The notes under the pieces: model-generated
The model's input: only the letters and a program-made list of their open reading frames with translations
What the model was told of the DNA's origin: nothing
Databases searched by the model: none
From: Amycolatopsis sulphurea
GTDB lineage: Bacteria > Actinomycetota > Actinomycetes > Mycobacteriales > Pseudonocardiaceae
Assembly: GCF_002564045.1 (NCBI RefSeq)
Contig: NZ_PDJK01000002.1
Span: 4,588,001 to 4,652,000, forward strand
DNA: 64,000 nt
Direction of reading: 5' to 3'
Shown: positions 1 through 11,155 of the stretch, in pieces
How positions within the stretch are numbered: the stretch's first letter is position 1
Layout of the letters: every line of letters starts with the position of its first letter
Program-made: the position numbers and the translations under genes

Positions 1-2866
<2,866 letters not shown>

Positions 2867-3021
2867 GTCTGCCGACCTTCCCACCACGCGTGTGCCAGCC
2901 ATGGTCGTCGACCCAGCGTGCCACGGTTCGCCCTACACTTCGACCCAGTCCGCCCGCGCACGCTGTGCCAACCTTGAAGGACGAGGACCGCGAGGTCGAC
3001 CCGGAGGCAGGAGGTTCGTGC

Positions 3022-4557
3022 ATGGTGTCACGGCCCGCTCCGGCGTCGGCCCTGCCACCCGGCGCTGAGCTGCCCGAGCACGCCGGCTTCTGGCGTGCGG
3101 CGCTGGACGCCGTGCGCGACCCGGTGTTCGTGCGGGACCCGGCGGGGGCCCTGCGCTGGGCCAACACGGCCGGTGAACGGCTCGCGGCGGGGGCTTCCCC
3201 GGAGTTCGTGAACGTGACCGAGACCACGGGGAAGATAGGCGCCGGCGGCGTGCTGCGCCCGGCCCGGATCGGTGCGCTGCCCGGCGGCTGGCAGGCGTGG
3301 ACGCTGCACGAGGGCGGTGGCCGCCGCCGTCCGGAGGATTTCCTCGCCGAGGCAGGACCGAAACTCGCCGCGGCGCGCGGCCGGCACGGCACCGCGCGGC
3401 TGATCGCCGAGCTGGCCGCGCCCGCGCTCGGCGACTGCGTGTTCGTGCTGCTGCCCACGACCCGTGGCCGTTGGGAGTGGTGGAGCAGCGGCGCCGGCAC
3501 ACCCGGGCACGGCCGGATCCGGCGGGTGCCCGCGCAGGCGGCGCCGGTGCTGGCCGGCGCCTTCGCGGCGACGTCGCGTCCCGAGGTCCGTGCGGTACCC
3601 GGCAGCGAGATCGACGCGCTGCCGTCGGTGGTCGCGGAGCAGTTCCAGGCGCACAGCGAGGTGTCGGTCACCTCGTTCGGCGGGCACGACGTGCCCGGCG
3701 CGGTACTGGTCGGGCGCCGGAGTGAGCCGGTGTTCGGCTCGGCGCAGCCGCGGGCGATCGAGGGCTTCGCGGAGGCGGCGGGCACCGCCCTCGCCAACGC
3801 GCACCGGTTCGCGTTGCAGGAGGAAGCGACCCGTGGGCTCGAATCCACGCTGCGCCCGTCCCCGCCGGCCCGGGTGGAGGGCGCGAACTTCGAGCTGTGG
3901 TACGAGCCCGCGGCCGGGGTGCTGGGCGTCGGCGGCGACTTCTACGACGTGCTGCGTCGCGAGGACGGAAGCGCGTTCGTGGTGGTCGGCGACATCTGCG
4001 GCAAGGGCGCCGAAGCGGCCGCGCTCACCGGCCGGGTCCGGCATTCCCTGGCCGCACTGCACCTCGTCGAGCGCGACGGCCGTACTCTGCTGCGGCTGCT
4101 GAACGAACTGCTCATCGCGGGCGGCAGCAACCGGTTCGCCACGCTGGTGCTCGGCTCGGTCGCCGCCGCGGAGTCCGGGCTCGACGTCACGCTCGCCTCC
4201 GGCGGGCACCCGGCGCCCCTCGTCCTGCGCCGCGGTGGCGGGGTCGAGGAGGTCAGCGTGCCCGGCACGCTCGTCGGCATCTCGCCGCAGGCGAGGTTCG
4301 CCGAAGCGACCACGCACCTGGACGAGGGCGACATCTGCCTGCTCTACACCGACGGCGTCACCGAAGCCCGCAACCGCACCGAGTCGACCGAACTCTTCGG
4401 CGACGAACGGCTGTTCACGGTGCTCGAATCCTGCGTGGGGCTGCCCGCACGGGAGGTGGTGGCCCGGCTGCGCGAGGCGGTGCGGGAGTGGCTCGGCAAT
4501 TCCGGCCACGACGACATCGCCGTACTGGCTATCGAGGCGGCTCCGCGCGCTGAATGA
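3022..4557 (+). CDS. PAS/GAF/SpoIIE-type serine phosphatase
   Basis: A 511-residue PP2C-like (SpoIIE/RsbU) phosphatase, of the kind that dephosphorylates anti-sigma-factor antagonists in partner-switching circuits. The ATG at 3022 is chosen because AGGAGG lies 7 nt upstream; the frame stays open further 5' but without a better site. A PAS-like segment (residues ~23-60, [11 protein letters not shown]) is followed by a GAF-like region (~115-265). The phosphatase domain (~285-505) shows GGDFYD at 304-309, GDICGKG near 323, ASGGHPAP near 393, [10 protein letters not shown] near 440 and GHDDIAVL near 495, covering the metal-binding acidic residues. No HATPase kinase domain is attached. The divergent HAMP-array kinase is a plausible upstream partner (inference). 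Confidence 0.9.
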   Translation: MVSRPAPASALPPGAELPEHAGFWRAALDAVRDPVFVRDPAGALRWANTAGERLAAGASPEFVNVTETTGKIGAGGVLRPARIGALPGGWQAWTLHEGGGRRRPEDFLAEAGPKLAAARGRHGTARLIAELAAPALGDCVFVLLPTTRGRWEWWSSGAGTPGHGRIRRVPAQAAPVLAGAFAATSRPEVRAVPGSEIDALPSVVAEQFQAHSEVSVTSFGGHDVPGAVLVGRRSEPVFGSAQPRAIEGFAEAAGTALANAHRFALQEEATRGLESTLRPSPPARVEGANFELWYEPAAGVLGVGGDFYDVLRREDGSAFVVVGDICGKGAEAAALTGRVRHSLAALHLVERDGRTLLRLLNELLIAGGSNRFATLVLGSVAAAESGLDVTLASGGHPAPLVLRRGGGVEEVSVPGTLVGISPQARFAEATTHLDEGDICLLYTDGVTEARNRTESTELFGDERLFTVLESCVGLPAREVVARLREAVREWLGNSGHDDIAVLAIEAAPRAE

Positions 4558-4579
4558 CGGGCACGGCTTGACGTGCTTT

Positions 4580-4623
4580 TTGATGCGGTGAACGACGCGG
4601 TTTGATGCGGTGAACGACGCGGT
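4580..4623. repeat. 22-bp perfect tandem duplication
   Basis: Two exact adjacent copies of a 22-bp unit (TTGATGCGGTGAACGACGCG plus GT) lie 20 bp after the phosphatase stop codon. It starts a roughly 2-kb gene-poor stretch with several low-complexity tracts. Confidence 0.8.
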
Positions 4624-4975
4624 GATTGATCCGGTGGGTCAGCGGGTACCTCCGGGGCGTCCGGCAGGTGGTTCGGCCGGGCGGATGGTGTGGGGCTGGG
4701 GGGCTGCCGGTGCCTTTGTCGTTGTCCCTTTTGTCGTTGTCACCGTTGTTTGTTGCCGTGTCGATGGTGCCGCGTTGTCGTCGCGGCGCTGCCGTCGCAG
4801 CGTTGGTGCTGCAGTGTTGCTGCCGCAGTGTTGCCGTTGTGCCGGACGATGGTGTCCTGCGTGGTCGCTGGGGTCGTTTCCGGCGCTGTGAACCACCCGG
4901 TCGGCTGACGACGGACAACGGGCTGGCGTCGTTCGCCGCGGCGCGGCACCCTTGTGGGTGCTGGGAGGGGACCAG
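4624..4975. other. low-complexity gene-free stretch
   Basis: T/G-rich degenerate repeats of GTTGTCGTTGTC and GTTGCTGCCGCAGTG type dominate 4715-4850. Reading frames on both strands here are open only because of composition: they translate to Ser/Thr/Pro/Arg-rich strings with no recognisable domain. No gene is called. Confidence 0.5.
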
Positions 4976-5137
4976 ATGACCGCGAACGCGCGGCGGTATG
5001 GCCGCCAATGCCGGGAACAGTTCGAGCGCGGGGATGGGAAGACGCCGCCGGAATCCGTCGAGCCGGAGAGTCCGCGGGACAAGCCAGGGGAGGAGCCGGG
5101 GCCGGTTCCGGTGGCGGAGCCGCGCGGGGAGCAGTGA
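4976..5137 (+). CDS. small hypothetical protein, 53 aa
   Basis: A short ORF beginning MTANARRYGRQCREQFERGD, with GGGAGGGGA 5 nt before the ATG. Codons end mostly in G or C as expected for this genome, and the protein is charged, with a Pro/Glu-rich tail. No family is recognised and no membrane segment is visible. It stands alone in a gene-poor region, so it may be spurious; the ribosome-binding site is the main support. Confidence 0.35.
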   Translation: MTANARRYGRQCREQFERGDGKTPPESVEPESPRDKPGEEPGPVPVAEPRGEQ

Positions 5138-5416
5138 CGTGCTGTGTGGTTGCGGGCGGTTGCCGGGGATGGCTCGGTGCTCGCCAGGGACGGTGGGCTT
5201 GGTACTCGCCGGGGACGGTGAGTCACGGACGCGTTGCCGGGCGCGGTGGTGCCGGGATTCAGGTGCGGTGGTGCCGGGGGTTTCAGGGGTGCCGGGTGGT
5301 CGTCGGAGGGCGTGAGGTCCGGTGCCGGTCGGGAAGCCGATCGTCGATGCACGGTGATGTCTCGCCGAGCCGGTGACGGTGCCCGGCGGAGTCCTGGCGC
5401 TGCCTGCGGTGGAGCT

Positions 5417-5956
5417 TCACCACAGCCTGCTGAGCAGCGCGATGAGCATCAGGAGCAGGAAGCCCCCGCAGCCTAGGCTGGTCAAGATCAGGAGTCCGCG
5501 CCAGGAGCACCCGCGCGGTCGACGGCGAGCCGGGAAGGTGCGAGCCGGGACGCCTGAGGATGGGACGTCGAGCCCCAGCACTGCGGGTGGCCGGTGGTCA
5601 CGGGACGGGAAGCCGTGCGGCGGTACGCCGGGCGACCGGATGTCGCGGGACGGGATGCTGCGGGACAGGAGGTCACGGGACCGGATGTCACGGGACCGGA
5701 TGTCACGAGACGGGATGCCGCGGGACCCGATACCGCGAGACGGGAAGCGGCGACCCGGGAAGCCGTGGGTCGGGCGCGATCGCCGGCGCGCGTGGGGTGG
5801 CAGGCGGGAGCCGTTGGACCGCCAGGCGGCATTGCATCCGGAGCCGTCCGGCCGCCAGGCCGAGCATCCGAGGAACGCGCCGAAGCGGCCGCTTGCCCGG
5901 CACACCTCACCCCGGCGGCACCACGGGCAGCGATCCCCGATACGGATCCGCACCAT
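5417..5956 (-). CDS. zinc-ribbon protein with pentapeptide-repeat linker and C-terminal membrane anchor
   Basis: A 179-residue protein starting MVRIRIGDRCPWC at the ATG 5956-5954, with GGAGAGAG about 7 nt upstream; the frame is open 83 codons further 5' but without supporting signals. Residues ~9-43 match the C4 zinc finger of topoisomerase C-terminal repeats (CPWC, then GRFGAFLGCS, then a fourth Cys in DGSGC). Residues ~65-120 are a basic linker of about ten imperfect five-residue repeats (PSRDI, RSRDI, RSRDL). The last ~26 residues (GLLILTSLGCGGFLLLMLIA) form one hydrophobic segment, so the protein is probably tail-anchored with the finger in the cytoplasm. DNA or RNA binding at the membrane is inference. 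A perfect 20-bp palindrome lies 20-39 nt upstream of the start. Confidence 0.6.
   Translation of the reverse strand: MVRIRIGDRCPWCRRGEVCRASGRFGAFLGCSAWRPDGSGCNAAWRSNGSRLPPHARRRSRPTHGFPGRRFPSRGIGSRGIPSRDIRSRDIRSRDLLSRSIPSRDIRSPGVPPHGFPSRDHRPPAVLGLDVPSSGVPARTFPARRRPRGCSWRGLLILTSLGCGGFLLLMLIALLSRLW
5641..5754. repeat. 15-bp imperfect tandem repeat
   Basis: Imperfect head-to-tail copies of TGTCACGGGACCGGA. Because the period is a multiple of three, the array adds five-residue SRDI-type units to the linker of the zinc-ribbon protein encoded on the minus strand. Such arrays can change length by slippage. Confidence 0.7.
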
Positions 5957-5975
5957 CGCCACTCTCTCCGCAAAG

Positions 5976-5995
5976 TTGCCGTACATGTACGGCAA
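5976..5995. promoter_or_regulatory. perfect 20-bp palindrome, likely operator
   Basis: TTGCCGTACATGTACGGCAA is an exact inverted repeat embedded in A/T-rich flanks that are unusual for this genome. It lies 20-39 nt upstream of the minus-strand zinc-ribbon gene. The form resembles TetR-family operators, but no regulator gene is adjacent, so the partner is unknown. Confidence 0.6.
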
Positions 5996-6631
5996 TTTTC
6001 TACCCGATATAGGTCGAGAACGTCGACGGAGATCGCGGCACAGGCGCGACGATGAGGAGGGACGGAAAGTGTCTTGGCCCGGCTGCGTGTGTCGGAGGCG
6101 AGGTCTGTTCGTCACGAGGGGCGCTGTGGGTGAGGTTCGCTCACCACGCAGTGGTTTCGAGGTGACGGTCACTCGCCGCGCGGGTCGGGAGTTGGTTCCT
6201 GGCAAGGGTGGCTGTTGGTCAAGGGATTCGTTTCACCGTGTGAGGCCTGGCAGTCAAGGGAATTGTCGGCTACGCGGACGTTGCCATGGCCGGGCGGCAG
6301 GTTCGCTTCAGGAGTGCGTTGGGAGAGTCTCCGCCACGGCGGGCGTCAGGGTGGAGTTCGGTCCGTGACATGGGGTGGGCGGCCAGGTGTCGCGGGCAAA
6401 GGGCGTGGGTTGAGGCGGGCGAAGGTCGGCCCGCCACCCCGAGCTCGCCCGCCACCTCGAACTCGCCAGGCACCCGAACTCGCCAGGCACCCCGAACTCG
6501 CCAGGCACGCAGAACTCGCCGAGCGCGCCGTCAGTGAGGAGGCTGGGCCGGTCGGGTGATCTTCGGTCCGCCGGTCGTCTTCTCCTGTCCGTGCCAGGGC
6601 AACCTGGGCGTGGCCGGAACGTCCCCGCGGC
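5996..6631. other. gene-free stretch with an ~18-bp tandem repeat
   Basis: No convincing gene. From about 6435 to 6522 there are four or five imperfect copies of an ~18-bp unit containing CGAACTCGCCAGGCACC. A possible GTG start at 6069 follows AGGAGGGACGG, but the reading frame behind it has poor codon usage and no recognisable product, so it was not called. Confidence 0.5.
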
Positions 6632-7711
6632 ATGACAAGAGCCTTTCGGTGTGCTGCTGTGGTCCTGGCCGGGGCCGCGGCGATTTCCGTTGCTCCGCCG
6701 GGTGTTTCGGCTGCGGAGGGGTTCGAGCCGTCGTCGACGGGGTGGGTCGGTCCGGAGCGTGGGTTCGTGCTCGGGTACGCGCGGTGCGGTGGCGGGTGGT
6801 GCTCACAGCTGAAGGCGACCGACGACGGCGGCGCGCACTGGCGGTCGCTGCAAGCGCCGCCGGTGCCGTATCCGGACAACCACAATCGCGTACGCATTGT
6901 CGCGGCTGATGACCAGCATCTGTACGTCACCGACGGCATGCAGATCCGGGCGACTCGCGACCAGGGCGCGCATTGGTACCCGGTGGGGCTCGCGGGGGCG
7001 GCCGCGAAGCGGTACGTGGCGAAGGTCGTCGAGTTCGGGGGACGGAGTTTCGCGCTCGTCACGGGGGACGGTGGGGCGGCGAACGTGTACGCGGGGGCCG
7101 CCGGGGCGCAGGTTCTGACCCCGGTGCCGGGGCTCCGCATCGAAGGCGGGAACACCGGGGGCGACCTGTCGGTGCGCGGCGGGCTGCAGATCGTCCTCGA
7201 TGCGGATCACCGCACCGAGCGGTACTGGACTTCCCACGACGGTATCCGATTCACCACCGCGCCTTCGCCGTGCCCGGCCGGCGAGACCGCGAGTCTAGGC
7301 GGGGTGCAGGACGGGCAGGTGACCGCCTTGTGCAACAGCGGACCGGCGGTACCGCAGCCGGGGCACATGATGCGTGAGCTCTGGCGTGCCCGGGGATTCG
7401 GCGGGATCTTCAGCGGGACCGCGGCCGCGCCGAACACCGGGATCACCCTGTCTTTCGGTGCGGCGACCGCGGAATCGGCGACGGTCGCGGCCGAAGGCGG
7501 CGCCGCGGAATTCCTCCACCACACCACCGACGGCGGCCGCACCTGGACCACCACGGTGCTCAGCGAGCACGGGTACGGGGTGGCGGACCTGGCCTTCCCG
7601 GACAACCGGATGGGCGTACTCGTGGAAGGCCAGCCGGACGCCGAATCGGGCGCCCGGCTGTACCGCACCACTGACGGTGGGTGTACTTGGCAACCGTTGG
7701 CCGTCGGTTGA
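6632..7711 (+). CDS. secreted BNR/Asp-box beta-propeller protein
   Basis: 359 residues with a typical signal peptide (residues ~1-27, MTRAFRCAAVVLAGAAA, Ala-rich cleavage region). The mature part carries Asp-box motifs of sialidase/BNR propellers: TDDGGAHW, TRDQGAHW, TTDGGRTW and TTDGGCTW. Several cysteines suggest disulfides outside the cell. The sialidase catalytic Arg triad and Tyr/Glu pair cannot be assigned, so a binding or structural propeller is as likely as a glycosidase. It is monocistronic with a weak ribosome-binding site; the next gene starts 107 bp downstream. Confidence 0.75.
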   Translation: MTRAFRCAAVVLAGAAAISVAPPGVSAAEGFEPSSTGWVGPERGFVLGYARCGGGWCSQLKATDDGGAHWRSLQAPPVPYPDNHNRVRIVAADDQHLYVTDGMQIRATRDQGAHWYPVGLAGAAAKRYVAKVVEFGGRSFALVTGDGGAANVYAGAAGAQVLTPVPGLRIEGGNTGGDLSVRGGLQIVLDADHRTERYWTSHDGIRFTTAPSPCPAGETASLGGVQDGQVTALCNSGPAVPQPGHMMRELWRARGFGGIFSGTAAAPNTGITLSFGAATAESATVAAEGGAAEFLHHTTDGGRTWTTTVLSEHGYGVADLAFPDNRMGVLVEGQPDAESGARLYRTTDGGCTWQPLAVG

Positions 7712-7818
7712 GCCGCATGGGGGACTGGGGTCTCACCCGGGAACGCACTGTCGTAACCTGAACACTGTCCGTTGCCGACGGTGGCACGGAGCGGCCTTGG
7801 GTAGGGGGCAGTTTCAGG

Positions 7819-8646
7819 ATGATCCGGGCGAACCTGAGGTCCGGTCCGGCGACGTTGTGGGATATGGACCGGCCCAGCCTCGCCCGGTTCGCCGACGCGC
7901 TGCTCGGCGGCCACGACCACTACGGCTGTGACCGCGCGCTGCTGCAACGGCTGCTGACCGTCGCCCCGTACGCCCGCGAAGTGGCCCACGAACGGCGGCG
8001 GTGGCAGCTGCGCGTGCTGCGGCACCTGATCCGCAGCGAGGGCGTGGACCAGTTCCTGGATCTCGGGTGCGGAATGCCGACCACGGACAACACGCACCAG
8101 ATCGCGCAACGGCTGCTCCCCGGCGCGCAGGTGGTCTACGTGGATCACGATCCGGTCGTGCAGGTGCACGGGCGGGCCGTGCTGGAGGAGAACGAATGCG
8201 TGCACGTGACCGGGCCGGATCTCACCGATCCCGGTGCCACGCTGGGAGATCCGATCGTCTACCGGCACCTCGACTTCGAACGGCCGGTGGTGCTGCTGCT
8301 GTGTGACGTGCTGCACCACGTGCCGCGCCTGGAGCACGCGCAGTACGTCGTGCGCAGCTACATCGACCAGCTCGCGCCCGGGTCGTTCGTGCTGATCACG
8401 CATGATCGCCTGCCTCCGGACAAAGCTTGTGCGGCGCTGGCCCGCGATCTGGACCGGGTGCTCGGCGAGGCCGGGCTGGGCAGCACCCGCCGGGACCGGG
8501 CCGGGATCGTCTCCCTGTTCACCGGACTCGAACTGATCGAACCCGGCGTCGTCCCGCTGCACGAGTGGTGGCCGTGCGGTCCGCGGCTGCTTCCGGTGAG
8601 CCACCAGCATCTCCTGAGCCTCGGCGGAGTGGCGGCCAAACGCTGA
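7819..8646 (+). CDS. SAM-dependent methyltransferase, DUF574 (SAV2177-like) family
   Basis: 275 residues, the usual length for the actinomycete-specific S-adenosylmethionine methyltransferase family PF04672. It opens with the family signature RPSLARFADALLGGHDHY and has the SAM-binding motif FLDLGCGMPTTDNTH near residue 80, an acidic strand end at VVYVDHDP and LLCDVLHHV in the core. The substrate is unknown for the family. It is followed by a palindromic repeat and a synthetase relic, so it is probably a single-gene transcript. Confidence 0.85.
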   Translation: MIRANLRSGPATLWDMDRPSLARFADALLGGHDHYGCDRALLQRLLTVAPYAREVAHERRRWQLRVLRHLIRSEGVDQFLDLGCGMPTTDNTHQIAQRLLPGAQVVYVDHDPVVQVHGRAVLEENECVHVTGPDLTDPGATLGDPIVYRHLDFERPVVLLLCDVLHHVPRLEHAQYVVRSYIDQLAPGSFVLITHDRLPPDKACAALARDLDRVLGEAGLGSTRRDRAGIVSLFTGLELIEPGVVPLHEWWPCGPRLLPVSHQHLLSLGGVAAKR

Positions 8647-8684
8647 CCCGCCACCCCGGACCCGCGCGGGCGGGCCGAACCAAA

Positions 8685-8739
8685 GTCCGTGAAGGGGCCC
8701 TTCACGGACTCAGAGTCCGTGAAGGGCCCCTTCACAGCC
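8685..8739. repeat. dispersed palindromic repeat, copy A (core only)
   Basis: Two hairpin-forming units of the form GTGAAGGGGCCCTTCAC separated by ACTCAGAGT; the pair also forms one long inverted repeat centred on ACTCAGAGT. Only the core is present here. Other copies are at 13316, 27656, 35591 and 43033. It sits 38 bp after a plus-strand gene and 2 bp before the end of a minus-strand relic. Confidence 0.9.
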
Positions 8740-8741
8740 GT

Positions 8742-8890
8742 TCAGGGCCGCAGGCGGTGCAGGTCGCGCGGGAAGAGCGTGGTGCCGCGGACGTTCGGCA
8801 CGCCGAGTACCCGCGCGACCCAGCGTTCGAGGCCGATCGCGAACCCGCCGTGCGGCGGCATGATCGCCGATCCGGCTCCGTTCCTGGTCG
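8742..8890 (-). pseudogene. relic of an AspRS-type (class II) aminoacyl-tRNA synthetase, 3' end only
   Basis: The minus strand reads MPPHGGFAIGLERWVARVLG, then NVRGTTLFPRDLHRLRP and a stop at 8744-8742. This is class II motif 3 and the C-terminus of archaeal-type, probably non-discriminating, aspartyl-tRNA synthetase. Only about 45 codons remain: upstream of ~8890 the frame no longer resembles a synthetase and runs into the promoter of the next gene. The remainder has been deleted, so this is a dead fragment. Confidence 0.75.
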
Positions 8891-8970
8891 GCTGACCCGC
8901 TCCGTGAGTCCTCTGTGGACCTACCGGTCGCCGCCTTCCCCGCTCGGCACGCAGCTGGCAGGCTGGGCGG

Positions 8971-10431
8971 ATGGACGATCTTCTCCTCCGCCGGGTGCGG
9001 GTCGGGTTGCGCGGGCCGCTGGCCGAGGTGCGGGTCCGCGACGGGGTGATCACTTCGATCGAGGAACCCGGTGCCGGATCCGGGTTCGCCGCCCGGATGG
9101 TCGACGGGCACGGTGGCACGCTGCTGCCGGGGCTGGTGGACGCGCATGCCCATCTGACGCAGTGGTCGGATTTCCGGCGGCGGATCCCGCTGGGGGCCGC
9201 GCGGTCCGCGACGGCCGCGGTGGAGTTGCTGATGGCGCGGCTGCTCGTCGCGCCGGGGCGGCCGGGCGAACTGGTCGTGGGGGCCGGATTCCGCGACGGG
9301 CTGTGGCCGGACCGGCCGCACAAGCAGCTGCTGGAACGTGCGCTGCCGGGCCGGGCGGTCGCGTTGTTCAGCGCGGATCTGCACACGCTGTGGCTGAGCC
9401 CGGCGGCGCTGCGGCTGATCGGCCGGGACCATCCGACCGGCGTGCTACTGGAGAACGATTGCATGAGCGCGACCGCGGCGCTGCCTTCGGCGTCCGTGGC
9501 CGAGGAGGACCGGGCGGTCGCCGAGGCCCTCGCCGCGGCGGCCGCGCGCGGGGTCACCGGGGTGGTCGACTACGAATATGCCGACACCGTCGCGGACTGG
9601 ACGCGGCGGGCCGCCCAAAAGCCGCCGCTCTTGCGGATTTCCTGCGTGATCGCCCGGTATCTGCTGGACCATGCCATCGCCTGCGGGCACCGCACCGGCG
9701 ACGTCCTCGAAGCCGGGCACGGGCTGCTCACGGTCGGCCCGTTCAAGCTGTTCGCCGACGGTTCGCTCAACACCCGCACCGCCTGTTGTCACGATCCCTA
9801 TCCCGAAGACGGCGGGACCGGGCTGCTCGAACTACCGCCCGACGAGCTGGTGCCGTTGCTGCGGCGGGCTTCGGCGCACGGGCTGACCCCGGCCGTGCAT
9901 GCCATCGGCGATCGCGCGAACACCGTGGCGCTCGACGCGTTCGCCGAGGCCGGTTGTGGTGGCCGGATCGAGCACGCCCAGCTGTTGCGGCCGGAGGACG
10001 TGTCGCGGTTTGCTGCGCTCGGCCTCACCGCGGGTGTGCAACCGGCGCACCAGCCCGACGACCGGGACGTCGCCGATCGCCACTGGCCGGGCCGCACCGA
10101 GCGGGCCTACCCGTATCGCGCGTTGCTCGAGGCCGGTGCCCGGCTGGAGATCGGGTCGGACGCCCCGGTCGCGCCGCTGGACCCGTGGGATGGGATCGCG
10201 GCGGCGGTCGGCCGCACCGATGACGACCGGCCGCCGTGGCATCCGGAGCAGGCCATCCCGCTGGAGGACGCGCTCGCCGCGGCCGCGGGCGGACGCCGGG
10301 GCATCGCGGTGGGTGACGTGGCCGACCTCGTGGTCACCGCGGCGGACCCGAGCGGGCTGTCCCCGGCGCAGCTGCGCGAGCTGCCGGTCTCCGCGACGAT
10401 CGTCGCCGGGAAACCGGTGTACCTGGCGTGA
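8971..10431 (+). CDS. amidohydrolase, YtcJ-like (Amidohydro_3)
   Basis: 486 residues, slightly short for the family (~520). A composite domain N-terminus leads to the metal motif DAHAHLTQW near residue 51; later motifs are VGPFKLFADGSLNTRT, HAIGDRANTVALDAF, RIEHAQLL and IGSDAPVAPLDPW, as in metal-dependent exo-acting amidohydrolases. The substrate cannot be told from sequence. The ATG at 8971 lies 6 nt after CAGGCT, a possible -10 box, so the mRNA may be leaderless. It is transcribed alone, convergent with the phosphoribosyltransferase 17 bp away. Confidence 0.85.
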   Translation: MDDLLLRRVRVGLRGPLAEVRVRDGVITSIEEPGAGSGFAARMVDGHGGTLLPGLVDAHAHLTQWSDFRRRIPLGAARSATAAVELLMARLLVAPGRPGELVVGAGFRDGLWPDRPHKQLLERALPGRAVALFSADLHTLWLSPAALRLIGRDHPTGVLLENDCMSATAALPSASVAEEDRAVAEALAAAAARGVTGVVDYEYADTVADWTRRAAQKPPLLRISCVIARYLLDHAIACGHRTGDVLEAGHGLLTVGPFKLFADGSLNTRTACCHDPYPEDGGTGLLELPPDELVPLLRRASAHGLTPAVHAIGDRANTVALDAFAEAGCGGRIEHAQLLRPEDVSRFAALGLTAGVQPAHQPDDRDVADRHWPGRTERAYPYRALLEAGARLEIGSDAPVAPLDPWDGIAAAVGRTDDDRPPWHPEQAIPLEDALAAAAGGRRGIAVGDVADLVVTAADPSGLSPAQLRELPVSATIVAGKPVYLA

Positions 10432-10448
10432 ATCCGCCGCTGAACCGG

Positions 10449-10997
10449 TTACAGATCCCGCACGTGCAGCAGCGACCGCACACCCAGCCTGCGGCGAGGT
10501 TCGTTGCTGCGCAGGCCGTCCACGATCACCGCGGTGCCGAGCCAGGTCGCGCCGGCCTCGGCGACCAGCGACCGGGCGGCGCTCGCCTGGCCGCCGGTCT
10601 CGATCCAGTCGTCGACCAGCAGCACCCGGTTTCCGCCCGAGACGAGGCGGCGGCGGAAGCCGAGGGTCAGGTGGCGGTCTCGGTAGTCCGGTGCGGACGT
10701 GCGGTGCCGCCAGGGGTCCGAGTCCGAGACCGGGCGGCGGTTCTTGCGCAGCTCCACGAAACCGGCGCCGAGTGCGACCGCGACCAGCGGGCCGAGGAGA
10801 CAGCCGCGTGATTCCGGGCCGAGGACCACGTCCGGCTGCTCGTCGGCGAACAGCTCGGCCAGGGCGGGACCCAGGTCGGCCAGCAAGCCGGGCACACGCC
10901 ACCAGCTCGCCGGGTCGGGGTAGCGGCCGTCGTCCATCCGGTCCCCGAGCACGACGGTGGCTTCGCGGATCCGATCCGCCACGGTGCTGGTACGCAT
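10449..10997 (-). CDS. phosphoribosyltransferase, Apt-like
   Basis: 182 residues with the type I phosphoribosyltransferase fold. The PRPP-binding loop is VLLVDDWIETGGQA near residue 125, where the two acidic residues and the following Thr/Gly contact the ribose 5-phosphate, and PDVVLGPESRGCLLG marks the first core strand. It resembles adenine phosphoribosyltransferase, but an adenine substrate is not certain and a regulatory or salvage role is possible. The ATG 10997-10995 follows GAAGGC. It is divergent from the DinB protein, with a TGTCCAC-type palindrome between them. Confidence 0.8.
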   Translation of the reverse strand: MRTSTVADRIREATVVLGDRMDDGRYPDPASWWRVPGLLADLGPALAELFADEQPDVVLGPESRGCLLGPLVAVALGAGFVELRKNRRPVSDSDPWRHRTSAPDYRDRHLTLGFRRRLVSGGNRVLLVDDWIETGGQASAARSLVAEAGATWLGTAVIVDGLRSNEPRRRLGVRSLLHVRDL

Positions 10998-11072
10998 GCC
11001 TTCGATGGTCGCCTACGCTGGTCGTGGTGGCGAGCGAATTTCGGCCGGAGAGCCCGCTCTCCGTCGCTGTTT

Positions 11073-11087
11073 TGTCCACAGTGGACA
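11073..11087. promoter_or_regulatory. 15-bp palindrome TGTCCACAGTGGACA
   Basis: An exact inverted repeat with a single central base in the divergent interval between the phosphoribosyltransferase and the DinB-like gene. It may be an operator for either promoter, though its core CCACAGTGG also recurs inside genes elsewhere in the window. Confidence 0.5.
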
Positions 11088-11155
11088 TATGGTGGAGTCG
11101 CCTGGTTTGCGCGTTCAGGATCGGCCCGCCACCGACGACCGGAGGGAGGTCCACC

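Noticed and set aside
4639-5352. 237-residue minus-strand frame in the gene-poor stretch
   Set aside because: Pro/Ser/Thr/Arg-rich low-complexity translation with no start signal or family; composition alone keeps it open.
6069-6368. GTG-initiated plus-strand ORF after AGGAGGGACGG
   Set aside because: Good ribosome-binding site, but codon usage is atypical and the Arg/Gly/Val translation resembles no protein.
8689-8738. Peptide [18 protein letters not shown] encoded at all repeat copies
   Set aside because: It is just the translation of the palindromic core, appears on both strands because the core is symmetrical, and joins to no conserved protein.
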